64,000 nt of DNA from Bugula neritina. Taxonomy: Eukaryota; Bryozoa; Gymnolaemata; Cheilostomatida; Bugulidae. How positions within the stretch are numbered: the stretch's first letter is position 1; each line of letters starts with the position of its first letter. The notes under the pieces were generated by a model. The model ran no database searches. It worked only from the letters and a program-made list of their open reading frames with translations, and was not told where the DNA came from. The position numbers and the translations under genes were made by a program. Below, piece after piece: positions 21,788 through 32,503 of the stretch. The DNA lies in assembly GCA_964035545.1 (NCBI GenBank), contig OZ037766.1, positions 7,169,722 through 7,233,721 of the forward strand, in the 5' to 3' direction.

Positions 21788-23872
21788 TAATAGACGATGT
21801 AAATTTGGTACATTTAGTACCTTGTACCAACTCTAGAATACTCACCACTATAACTTATATAAACTTCTGCAAGTTCAAATGCAAAATGCATACTTTTAGA
21901 AAATAGCTGTGCAACTTTTATTACATGCATTATTTTATTTCATATCTTAAACTTATGAACCATGAGTTCATTTTTCAAAATGTTTAAATTAAGTGCTCAA
22001 AAAATGCAATTAAAATTTTTATTCTTGCACAAATACCCTGGTGCAGTTTGACCACAACCCCAGCTGTTTTGGCAAACACATTTAATGGTTTTTTTATTGA
22101 CATAGTGGTGAATGAGCTGGTTGTTTTTGGCAGTTGGGTAGACTTGAAGCTTGGCAGCTTTTAAACAATTCTGATTGGCAGAATTTTACACGATAAGTTG
22201 ATGTTTGTATCTGATTGGCCTAATAATGCATTTGCATTTGAAAATGTAGTTTTATTTAAGCTATAATGGTGATATTTTAGAGTTGGCACACACCCCTTTT
22301 GGGTTGAGTTTTATAGTCTGTTCCTGCTGCAGTCATCTACAACAACAGTGTATAGGGAAATTATTAGTATTACGAAATCTGTTTTGGCTTACTTTGCTAT
22401 GCCAGTATTCTGACTTAGTTTTGTTATAATCAACTATGTTGGCAGTTAAAACTGAGGGTGATTTCATCAAAGGTAGACATTGCTGAGGCCTTAGAACATT
22501 AAATCAACCAGTGCTGTTACTTGGTTGTATTGTAAAGCAGTAGTGAGAGCATAGCACACTATCACAGTCACTGAGCTGCAATGACAGTATGTAAGGCACG
22601 TCAAAACACTAGCCTAGTCTCTGTTAGTATGTAGAGCAGTAGCACAGTTACAGCAGTCACACCACCCCTCTCTATCCTGTCTACCAAGCACAGAGGTTGC
22701 AATAATGATAATCATTTCATGATTTAGTTTTAAATCAATACATACTACTAAATACATTCTCATAGTCTAATGTAATAAATTATAAAAAAGTTGTTTAACA
22801 TGCACATTACAAATGCATTAGCCTACGCTAACTATAAATTATTTGCTTGTGTACCCGCACTATTATTTTATTTTAAATTTGTAAAACAGTAGCTTTTTAC
22901 TCTGTCACATATTCATCTGCATTGGATTTAAATGCACAGCTATTAGCAATAGATAATGTAGAAATTTTGTATAAAAATGAGTATTAGCATGTAGTGCCTT
23001 GCATGTGGGTCTATATTGTTTTGACGTGCCTTACATAAGATAATATAATAGAACTGACGAGTTTGGTGTAGCCACTGTCATTGCAGCTCAGTGACTGTGA
23101 TAGTGTGCTATGCTCTCACTACTGCTTTACAATACAACCAAGTAACAGCACTGGTTGATTTGATGTTCTAAGGCCTCAGCAATGTCCACCTTTGATGAAA
23201 TCACCCTCAGTTTTAACTGCCAACATAGTTGATTACAAACTAAGTCAGAATACTGGCATAGCAAAGTAAGCCAAAACAGATTTCGTAATACTAATAATTT
23301 CCCTATACACTGTTGTTGTAGATGACTACAGCAGGAACAGACTATAAAACTCAACCCAAAAGGGGTGTGTGCCAACTCTAAAATATCACCATTATAGCTT
23401 AAATAAAACTCTACATTTTCAAATGCAAATGCATTATTAGGCCAATCAGATACAAACATCAACTTATCGTGTAAAATTCTGCCAATCAGAATTGTTTAAA
23501 AGCTGCCAAGCTTCAAGTCTACCCAACTGCCAAAAACAACCAGCTCATTCACCACTATGTCAATAAAAAAACCATTAAATGTGTTTGTCAAAACAGCTGG
23601 GGTTGTGGTCAAACTGCACCAGGGTATTTGTGCAAGAATAAAAATTTTAATTGCATTTTTTGAGCACTTAATTTAAACATTTTGAAAAATGAACTCATGG
23701 TTCATAAGTTTAAGATATGAAATAAAATAATGCATGTAATAAAAGTTGCACAGCTATTTTCTAAAAGTATGCATTTTGCATTTGAACTTGCAGAAGTTTA
23801 TATAAGTTATAGTGGTGAGTATTCTAGAGTTGGTACAAGGTACTAAATGTACCAAATTTACATCGTCTATTA
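21788..23872. repeat. 2.1-kb foldback: two ~0.8-kb inverted arms around a 409-bp spacer
   Basis: The left arm 21788-22608 and right arm 23018-23872 are nearly perfect reverse complements, beginning TAATAGACGATG and ending CATCGTCTATTA. Differences are few: a 2-bp indel near 22250/23413 and a ~35-bp segment present only in the right arm (about 23046-23080). The spacer 22609-23017 is unrelated. No transposase was found; the minus-strand frame at 23127-23462 lies in an arm and its mirror is frameshifted. It is a foldback transposon or a young inverted duplication. Confidence 0.9.
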
Positions 23873-25113
23873 TTAGGCTGTCAATTCATGTTGATAGCAG
23901 TCAACTGTTGCGATAGTCTCGGGTTACTAGCAAAGCTAATTGTTTTGAACAAATAACCCAAAAGTTTAAAAATAAGTAGCTTGCATATTACTAGCTACAA
24001 AAACAGGTCTGAAATAGACTGTTAAAGCAAGCTCTTATTGTAGAGTTTGCAGGTGTGCTCTAAAATAAAACTTAAACTGTATGCTATTGCATAAGTATTT
24101 GTATGCGAGAGATAAATGGACATTACTGAGTTTCTGGAAAACAACATACTTGAAGTTAACTTTGACAATGGTGTGTTATTTTCATCATAGCTAGCCTATA
24201 GCATAAATCTCTAATCATATGAATCTTTATGAAGCCCACAGCTCGTGTAAGGGTGGCAATGTAATTTGAAACGAACAATTATGTTGCTGCATTGTGTCTA
24301 AGGTATATTAGAGAGCAGAATTTGGTTTTACTAGCCTACCCCAACTGCATTCTACAATGCAGCTTATATGCTGGCAGTTGTAATAAGTACTGCCAATAGC
24401 AAGGTTACTATCACTGCTAGCTCTGTGCAGTATGTAACCTCTTGAATAATTGCGCCAATTTTAAACTCTTGGAAGTTGGCCAAGTTATCATATCGCAGCC
24501 AGCCACTGGAGACAAAGCATCAGAGCTATTCATATAATATTTTACTGATGCACTTGGTAGCAGAGTGGCTAATCTAATATAGTTCATAGTTCAACACCCT
24601 TTACTTTGGGAATACAGCCTCTTTTTTTAGGTTTACCTAACAAAGCATGAAAATATCTGAACTGATATTCTGATAATTTAGAGGTACATTTTGAAAACTA
24701 GGTTAATTGCACTTGTTTGCACAACAACAATAATAAAATAGATATTATGCAGTATAATAAAAACACACATAATACTATATAATATATTATAATGGTAATA
24801 ATATAATATTGTAAGTACCATTACTGCATTTTATAAATCACATGGTTGCCAAAAAAATGTATCACAAATGCTGTAATTATAAATCAAAAATAGAACTATA
24901 GCTAGGCAGCAGGTTAGAATAGAGTAAATTTTTAAAACATGAAATCATGATTTGACTATTGTTTTATTTAGGCCAACCAACCTAGGAATACAAGATTGGG
25001 TTTTAGCTGACAGTTTATAACATTTAGCTTTTGAGCCAGCAGCACTGGCACTTGTGAAGTATAGGCAAAGTTAGTGAAGCGAGACTAACAAGCACTCAAA
25101 TACAAGGCATATT
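23873..25113. other. Intergenic, nothing recognised
   Basis: AT-rich sequence without a coding frame, RNA gene or clear repeat. Confidence 0.6.
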
Positions 25114-26237
25114 CACCGGCTTTCCATGTACCGATCTCAGATCGATCTCGCTGAGATCGATCTGAGCATACCTCTCAGATCGATCGTTTTTCCATGAGAA
25201 GTGTCAGATCGATCTCACGGAGTTGCCTCCTCTTAAGTGAAGAGTACTTTAATAGTATAATTTGTTCACAAATCTGGATGATTAAAGCTGCTGAGGTTAA
25301 AAAACAAGATTGTTGATGTCTAAAAATTAATGGTGCTTGTAAACAATACGCAACAAAGCTTTTAGCCTAGGGCCACACGGTGCGTATTTTCGCATGCGAA
25401 AATTGAAATCACAAGTAGCAAAGGTGTCCACTGTGCGCGTTGAGAAAACCTTCGCACTTGTCGCTCTGCATTTTCAACGCAAGTGCGAATCGTCTCTGTC
25501 GTCGTCACCTAATTGGCTGGTAGCTATTCAGCGAGCCCAATTTCTTTATTTAGTGCTATATTCCAGTAAATTGCGTTTTATTGAAAGCGAGTGCGATTTA
25601 AAAATGAAAGCTTTATTTATCACGCATCACTGACGCTACAGTGGACACCTTTGCTACCCGTGATTTTAATTTTCGCATGCGAAAATACGCACAGTGTGGC
25701 CCTAGGCTTAGTGTAACGTAATATAGCCAATTTAAGATAATCACTTTTAATTTTTTAGCTCAACAGCTTAAATAAAATTAATAGCTATCTTGCAGATTAT
25801 TCATAAACTTACAGGATTGTTAAGCTTGAAATTACGCAGCAAATAACTAATGAAAGTAAGTTTTACTAGTCATTTAAATTCAATTTAAATGCTCCAATTT
25901 TTTGTAATTTCTATGGACTATAATTTTATATAATTGAGTTTTTTTAATCATAGTACTGAAAGTCAAAGTTTTGGCATCTGAAAATGTGGCTATCGTAATT
26001 ATTAAGTAATTTGCTTAGTAATTATCAATAAGTTGTCATTTTTATCAGCAGACAACATTTTAGCGAACAGTCTTTTTCTACTTCTCAGATCGATCTGGAG
26101 TCTTTCCATGGATCGATCTCACTGAGATCGATCTGAGTTCGAGCTCTACAGACCGACCAGCTCAGAACGACTGAGATCGATCTTTGACATCTTTCCATGG
26201 ATCGATCTCGCTGAGATCGGTACATGGAAAGCCGGTG
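25114..26237. mobile_element. 1124-bp TIR element with GATC-rich subterminal repeats, hosting a nested MITE
   Basis: The ends are inverted copies of CACCGGCTTTCCATGTACCG followed by ATCTCAG, and ATT flanks both sides (3-bp target duplication). Next to each end lie repeated palindromic GATCGATCTC/GAGATCGATC units and TTTCCATGGATCGATC copies (25130-25215 and 26085-26215). No transposase is present. It contains a second element at 25363-25709. The same ends occur in the 50-bp element at 13767. Confidence 0.85.
25363..25709. mobile_element. ~346-bp MITE with ~70-bp terminal inverted repeats
   Basis: The left end AGCCTAGGGCCACACGGTGC and the right end read inward (AGCCTAGGGCCACACTGTGC) match, and the match continues through TTTTCGCATGCGAAAATT to GCAAAGGTGTCCACTG. 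The GGGCCACAC end resembles hAT-type MITEs, but I could not find a clean 8-bp target duplication. It is nested in the larger element at 25114-26237. The 79-codon frame inside it is not a gene. Confidence 0.8.
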
Positions 26238-27816
26238 ATTGAGACGCAATAACAAGTCAGGAGCGTATAAATTAAAAAGAATGTGGAAGGGGGACTATGT
26301 TTTTCAACAAGCTATAACTTAAACATGAATTGGCTTTTGAAAAAAATAAAAAAGTATATTGGAGAACATAAGTTTCTTTATCTTTTCATATTTTTTTTGT
26401 TCCTGTGACATTCAACCTGTTCGAGCTATCAGTGGAACATTGTTCATATAGAACATAAAGCACCTGGCAAAGAGCCAGAAAATGAAAAGTATGACCTTAA
26501 ACTAACTGTGTCCTTCCTGTGCTTGAAATTTGATATGCATGTGGGGCATTAAGCTTCATATAACAAATTTTATTGCAACTCAGCTCTTTATAGAACATCA
26601 TATCATATTATTTTTCATGCTTCACGTGCAGCTATTTTGCTTTTGCCATGTTTCATTTTACCTTCATGAATAAAATAGAGATTCCTTAGCAAATTCGAAT
26701 CTAAACCACACATAAAAGAAGCTATGAAGCATATGAGTAGCAGGGATTCTCAATCTTGACTGGGAATCAAAGGCACAAACTTCTTGTAATTTCTTTGAAT
26801 AACGCTATTGGATTATACTAAGCTATAAGATTCATATGCTTAAAACAATTTGATATTCAAGTGGCTTTGATACTCAGTACATTAGGTAATATTAATCTTA
26901 TCATAATTCAGTTGTTTGGGCAATTTAAAAACCAGTACACTGCATCAGTTTGTCTCTGTTGAAAGAATAAAAAATCTATTCTCTCAAGAAAACTTATCAA
27001 AACCTAACACCAATAATATAAGTCTATGCTTGCACATTATGAAACACTGGATCAGCATATTGTAAAAAGTTGGCTGCTGGTTTTATATAAATTACATGAA
27101 GTTATGGTAACCCAGTTGCACAGAGGCATTCCTGTTCTCACAAAAACTTTTTAGGGGATCTGTTGAATGTTATACAAAAAACAAAGTTTAATGAATAATT
27201 TCAAATGGTTCAATAATTATATTGTGGACATAGCTTTTTCCCTAAAAGCACTTATATGCTGTGAATAGCTTTTGACTTACTTCCAGAAACCGTAAGAAAT
27301 TAGGGGTGTTGTTGGTTGCTATTAGCGAGAAATTAGTAGCTATAACTGTTAGCATAATATAAATATTTTAAATTTATAATTAATTCTTATTTCCATCTAC
27401 AATCTACATATTATTATAATATTATCTACTAAGAGCTGCTAAGAGCGAAGTTTTGGGAAATAAACACCATTGTTCTCATTTCTTACAAATTTAATTTAAT
27501 GATAAGAAATTAGGCCTACACCATTACATGAAATTAGTGAGACAAGCAAAGCAAGGAATGGATGAAAACAAGGAAGGGATGATAACAAAAAAAGGATGCA
27601 ACAAAAATATATCAAACCTTATTTGTAGACTTGAGATGCAAATCTAAAAAAAACTTTTAATTATACACAGATATTACAACTCATTTTCATAACAAATTTT
27701 GAAAGTTCATGTTTTATAGAAGACAAATATTTAAATATTTCAACTATAGATAGTCAGGACTTTGAATGAGAATGTATGGAGTGAAATCTAAAACATATCT
27801 TATGTGATCAGTAAAA
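26238..27816. other. Intergenic / 3' flank of the JmjC gene
   Basis: No gene is supported. The minus-strand JmjC 3' UTR should lie at its right end; I see no canonical AATAAA on that strand close to the stop. Confidence 0.55.
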
Positions 27817-29409
27817 TTAAAGTAAACTTTTATATAGTGGGTTAATATCTAATTTGCATTCAGAACATGGAAACTCTTTAGTAAGGAATGGTTCATACCA
27901 AAAGTTAACTGCAAGGTTTCTCTTTTTGAAGTGATTGGGGTAGGATTGAACTTCATGCCACCAGAAGGCAGGCATAAATAAAACATCACCTTCCTCTATG
28001 GTACAGTTTAAAGGTAATGTATTTCGAAACTTGGGAAATCTTTTATAGTCTGGCTTTTTTATATCTAAGGGCGACATGACCATACTCGTACTTTCCAAAA
28101 GCTCTTTTCTCGTGAACTGAAATGTTCCCAAATCGACAGTAAATTGAGCTTCAGGTATATGAGTCTCATACAGCTGAGTATTATTGTGAGGCTCAAAAAG
28201 AATTAATTCCTTTTTGCCATCGATCATACACAAAAAGTTATCAAAAGGATCAAAATGCAACTTCCCTAATGTATTGCCATCACTCAACCAAATGTTTAAA
28301 TGCTTGAGATGAAGCTTATTTTTGACAAAGGGCATTTCCGCTAAATCTTGCTCCAACTCCGGAAAATATTGTCTTATAGAAGAATATTCTAAGTATGCTG
28401 AAATATTGGTTAGCACTCCTTCAGATATATTTTTCATTAGGTCCAGATATTGAGAAAATCTCATATTAACAGGAGCTGGACGAGGTACAACCAGATCTGG
28501 AAATTGAAGCTTTTTCTTGACGATGTGCGGAATTTTGAAAGATTCAGGTGGTTTCCACAAATCTGCTTTTTCTATACCTTCATAATCTGTAGATGGACTC
28601 AGTTTAATATGAACAGACATGTTACCATACTTCTTTTTTAAATATGCATTAGTCCAGAGGGTATTTGCTTTCCAGGCAGAGGCAACATTTTCAATTATAA
28701 CTGGCTTAGATAATTGTAAATAATTGGTGAAAAATTCATCCCATGAATTTACAGATACTTTTTCACAGGTTGGTAATAATGGTTTAGACTGTTCCTTTAC
28801 ACCAAATACTTGAACAGATTCTGCATGATTTGTCATTTGTTTTACAGAAAATAAGTTATCCAAGATATAGCTTCTATGAATACCCTGGCTGTTTAAATTA
28901 CCATTACTGCTTCTAAAGGTGTTACATATCGTATTAATCTCATTTACTGCATGGCTTACAGAAGTTTGATTGATAACAGCTGGAGGATGCGGACTTGTAG
29001 GCAATGGGCTCATTAAACATTCTCTATCTATTGCAGGCTTGTCATAGACAACAATGGAGCACTCTGAGCAAGGTATATCATTCCAAGAAGAAAAAAGCCA
29101 TGCAGTTTTTTCAATGTCATGTTGACTTTTTACAAATAATACAGCACCTTCATCAACAAATGCATTTTGAACATCCAATAACCATTGAGTGCATAATAAT
29201 TCATCATCACAATCCTTGACATCGGCAAGGTCACATGTGTATTTGTCTGATAAACCTGGCTTCACTCTTGGCACAACAAGGCATTTATTTAGATCAGAAT
29301 ATGTATCAGGTATGTAGAAATTGTTTTGGTGATGGCTTATAGATGCCTTGTGAACTACTAAATAAGACAGCAACAGTAGGCTCAGCTTTGTAGTTGAAGT
29401 GAAACCCAT
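27817..29409 (-). CDS. Secretory-pathway JmjC/cupin-8 dioxygenase-like protein, intronless
   Basis: One uninterrupted exon of 530 codons, ATG at 29409. Residues 1-24 form a signal peptide (a KLSLLLLSYLVV core), and there are at least six N-glycosylation sequons (NQT, NMS, NIS twice, NNT, NCT), so the protein should enter the ER. There is no KDEL-type tail or C-terminal anchor. Residues ~30-150 are a Cys-containing region I do not recognise. From ~205 on there is a cupin-8/JmjC fold: KPVIIENVASAWK, then the Fe(II) triad H385-F-D387 (in LHFDPFDNF) and H485 (in FWWHEVQSYP), KKELILFEP between them, and NFWYEPF at the end. With all iron ligands present it is probably an active 2-oxoglutarate oxygenase acting on a luminal or secreted protein; the substrate is unknown. 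The lack of introns, in a region where other genes have four to ten exons, suggests a retrogene origin. Confidence 0.85.
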   Translation of the reverse strand: MGFTSTTKLSLLLLSYLVVHKASISHHQNNFYIPDTYSDLNKCLVVPRVKPGLSDKYTCDLADVKDCDDELLCTQWLLDVQNAFVDEGAVLFVKSQHDIEKTAWLFSSWNDIPCSECSIVVYDKPAIDRECLMSPLPTSPHPPAVINQTSVSHAVNEINTICNTFRSSNGNLNSQGIHRSYILDNLFSVKQMTNHAESVQVFGVKEQSKPLLPTCEKVSVNSWDEFFTNYLQLSKPVIIENVASAWKANTLWTNAYLKKKYGNMSVHIKLSPSTDYEGIEKADLWKPPESFKIPHIVKKKLQFPDLVVPRPAPVNMRFSQYLDLMKNISEGVLTNISAYLEYSSIRQYFPELEQDLAEMPFVKNKLHLKHLNIWLSDGNTLGKLHFDPFDNFLCMIDGKKELILFEPHNNTQLYETHIPEAQFTVDLGTFQFTRKELLESTSMVMSPLDIKKPDYKRFPKFRNTLPLNCTIEEGDVLFMPAFWWHEVQSYPNHFKKRNLAVNFWYEPFLTKEFPCSECKLDINPLYKSLL

Positions 29410-29810
29410 GGTAGAGTAATCTAAAATAATAAATACATATAAGTAATTTACTAATTATTATATATATTCCTGAGCAAAATCTTTTGCAAGTTTGCCTAAA
29501 ATTCAATGGTGCAAATCTATGTAAAAAACTAAGTGTGACTACTATTTTAGAGTGTTTAAATTTTAAATCTTCCATCTGAAATAACAAACATTTTTTATAG
29601 AAGCAACTATAGACCTATATAATTGAGTAATAGTATCAAGGATGTAACCTAGTAAAAGCATTCACATGAAAAATGCACAGCCAAATGCTACATTATATAT
29701 TACTTTTATTGTAATATATTTAGAAAAATATTAGTATCAGTATGAAGTCATATATTTTAATATTAATTGTTCCTGACATAGCCATAATGATAACATGATA
29801 ATCTACCAAT
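29410..29810. other. 5' flank of the JmjC gene
   Basis: AT-rich, presumed promoter side of the minus-strand gene. No confident core promoter motif was seen. Confidence 0.45.
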
Positions 29811-30670
29811 CAGTATCATTATCATTATCATCATGATTATCATAATAATAATCTTGTAACTCATAGTTATTGTTAGTATTTAAACTCAACTATAACTATA
29901 AGAGTAACAGTATTACCCTTATAGTTGACGTTTGAACACTATCCTAATAGTAATACTAATTGTACTGCAACTTGAACTAGTATTACTATTACTATCAGTT
30001 AATGTTATACATTATGACTATGATTAACTTACAGTTATACTTATAGTTATAGTTATTAGCAGTTATGGTTATAGTAAATGTTATACTAATACTAATAGTA
30101 ATACTAATGCTAATAGTACATGTAACACTACTACTAATAGTACAACTATTACTAATAGTAATACTAATACTAATAGTAATGCTAATACTAATATTTAACC
30201 TTATAGTTATAAGTTGATGTTAATTGTTATACTAATAGTAAAGTAATAGTAATAGTTATAATAATATTAATACTAATAGTAATACTAATACTAATAGTAT
30301 TAAACAATAGTAAATGACTAAAACTAAAAGTAAATCAAAATCAAAATGTAATGGCTAATACTAATACTAATAGTAATACTAATAGTAATACGTACACTTT
30401 TACTTTCACGTTGACTTGAACATAAAGTTAATACTTAATAGTAATAGTAATACTAATAGTAATAGTAATAATAATACTATTACTGTATTAGTAATTATTA
30501 TTTTATACTAATAGTAATACTAATACTAATAGTAATAGTAATACTAATAGTAATACTTATACTAATACTCAGTAATACTAATACTAATAGTAATAGTAAT
30601 ACTAATACTTATACTAATGGTAATACTAATAGTAATACTAATAGTAATCGGAATAGTTTAAGTTACTAGT
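29811..30670. repeat. Degenerate TAATAC/TAATAG-type repeat block (~850 bp)
   Basis: Long runs built from ACTAATAGTAAT units in varying order (densest at 30060-30200, 30250-30310, 30350-30390 and 30420-30650), with TATAGTTATAGTTA variants before them. Similar shorter patches occur at 7310-7450, 31390-31720 and 39130-39370. It is a mutated hexa/nonanucleotide satellite with no coding frame. Confidence 0.8.
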
Positions 30671-32503
30671 AATAGTTAAGTTATACTTATTCAATATTAT
30701 AATCGCAAAAAAGAAAGTGATAAAACTCAGTCCAAATGAAAATTAAGCTAAAAGTTTAGCACTTAATTTATTTGCTGTAAAAAAAACATTTACAATCATT
30801 AGATTTAGAGTTGGCCATAAATTTAAATTATGTATAATTACATTGAATCAATGATATTAAGTGAAGTCTTTTCGAGTTCTTTCGAAAATCGCTAGAAACA
30901 GCGCGGAGTTTATAGCCGTCGAGTGCAGCAGTTCGGGTCTCAAGTTGTGGGATTCAGACAACAATTGTCTACGCAAACTCTGCACTTAATAACCTTCAAT
31001 TTGGTACTGCTTCTAGCAGTTGTCAATTTCTCAGTATCCCAGCCTCAAATCCATACTTGGTAGTCTGCACAATAATAGGTTTTATTTGACTAGAAAGTGG
31101 CTATGCTTGACAAAAATCATAACTGAAATGAGGAGCACAAGCTGTGAAGATGCATTATCGCAGACCAACTTACCAACTTTATTTTCTCCTGTGGGCTTTC
31201 CACAAAGGGTTAAAGTTTACCCTGGCTCTCTAAAGAAATTATGACCGTCACTATCACTATCATCTTCTGTATATATTTAAATTATTATTAATATTAGTAT
31301 TACTTTATAATGAGGGTTATAAAGCTTTTGAAACTATCTTATAGATAAGTTAAAATTGGCCAGCTCATCTTACACCTCTTACGAAGATCAAGATACATTA
31401 CTGATACTGATAGTGATAGTGATTATATTTAGTTTTACTTTTACTCATTACTGTCTATTGTACTGATTAGTGATTACTACTGAATTTGATTACATTTAGT
31501 TTTACTTTTACTTTTAGTTTTACTATAAAAAGTAAAAAGTAGTGTCTAACTCTAAGAGTAAGACTAATGAATTGTGAAATCAAAGATGTAACACTTAGTC
31601 TTACAGTTTACACTAACAGCAACAGTGACTCTAACTTCTAAGTGTAAGAATATCAGTAAGTAACTCAAACTGTAAGACTAAAACTAAAAGTAAGCCTAAG
31701 CCGAGTAAGAGTTATAGTAAATTTTAGTCTAACTCAAACTCAAAGACTTTTTAAAATTTATTCAGAAAATTAAATGAATATCAATATATCATAGTGATAG
31801 GGATTATAATCATTATAAAATTTTATTTTAAATGAATTATTTATTATTATTTTAATTAGTATTCACTGTGTTACTGTTATTCAATAAATTATTGTCTGCA
31901 CTCGAAGTGATCATATCACACTGGACCTCTCTAGAACCTAGAGGGAAGAAAAGGTGTGCCGCATAGTCATAGGCCTATGGCCTACTATGGGCAATACTAA
32001 TATTAATATTGAATATGTTAGGCAGTCAATGGAAAATACTCGCACTCATAGTATTAGTTAGTTAGGTAGTTAGTCAGTACTTGTTGAGCTGTAATAATTG
32101 AACAGAGACTTAATCCTGTTTTAGTAGAAATCTCTAAGTTTTGGTTTTCTAGTTAATTTTACTAAAGATTCATTTATAATAAAATTATTGCTATGTTTGC
32201 TATTTGATACTGGTTTTTAAGATGTTTACAGGTTTCAAGCTTGGAATTTCTTTGGTGTAAAATGATTCTTATATCAATATTTTAGTATATTAAATATATT
32301 TTTCAAGTTTTTGTAAAAATATTTTAAATGAGTTTTTTCAACTGTCAAATTTAGAAGTAACTCAGGCTGATATGATTTTATAATTGATTAAGTTATAGTC
32401 TTATAGACATGCTTGTAAGTTTATTAATGTGCTGCAGGGTAGCAGAATGTTTGATAGGATGTAAAGAAATTTCTTGGCACCTCATTGAGTTTCCCATACA
32501 GTG
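30671..32503. other. Intergenic region upstream of the transporter array
   Basis: No gene is supported. A possible acceptor CTGCAG near 32437 just before the first transporter's ATG suggests a non-coding 5' exon somewhere upstream, not identified. Confidence 0.5.

Noticed and set aside
23127-23462. 111-codon minus-strand frame in the right arm of the foldback
   Set aside because: The mirror arm carries a 2-bp indel that breaks the frame, and the translation has no recognisable domain.
25394-25633. 79-codon frame starting in the CGCATGCGAAAA repeat
   Set aside because: It lies wholly inside a MITE and begins in its inverted repeat.
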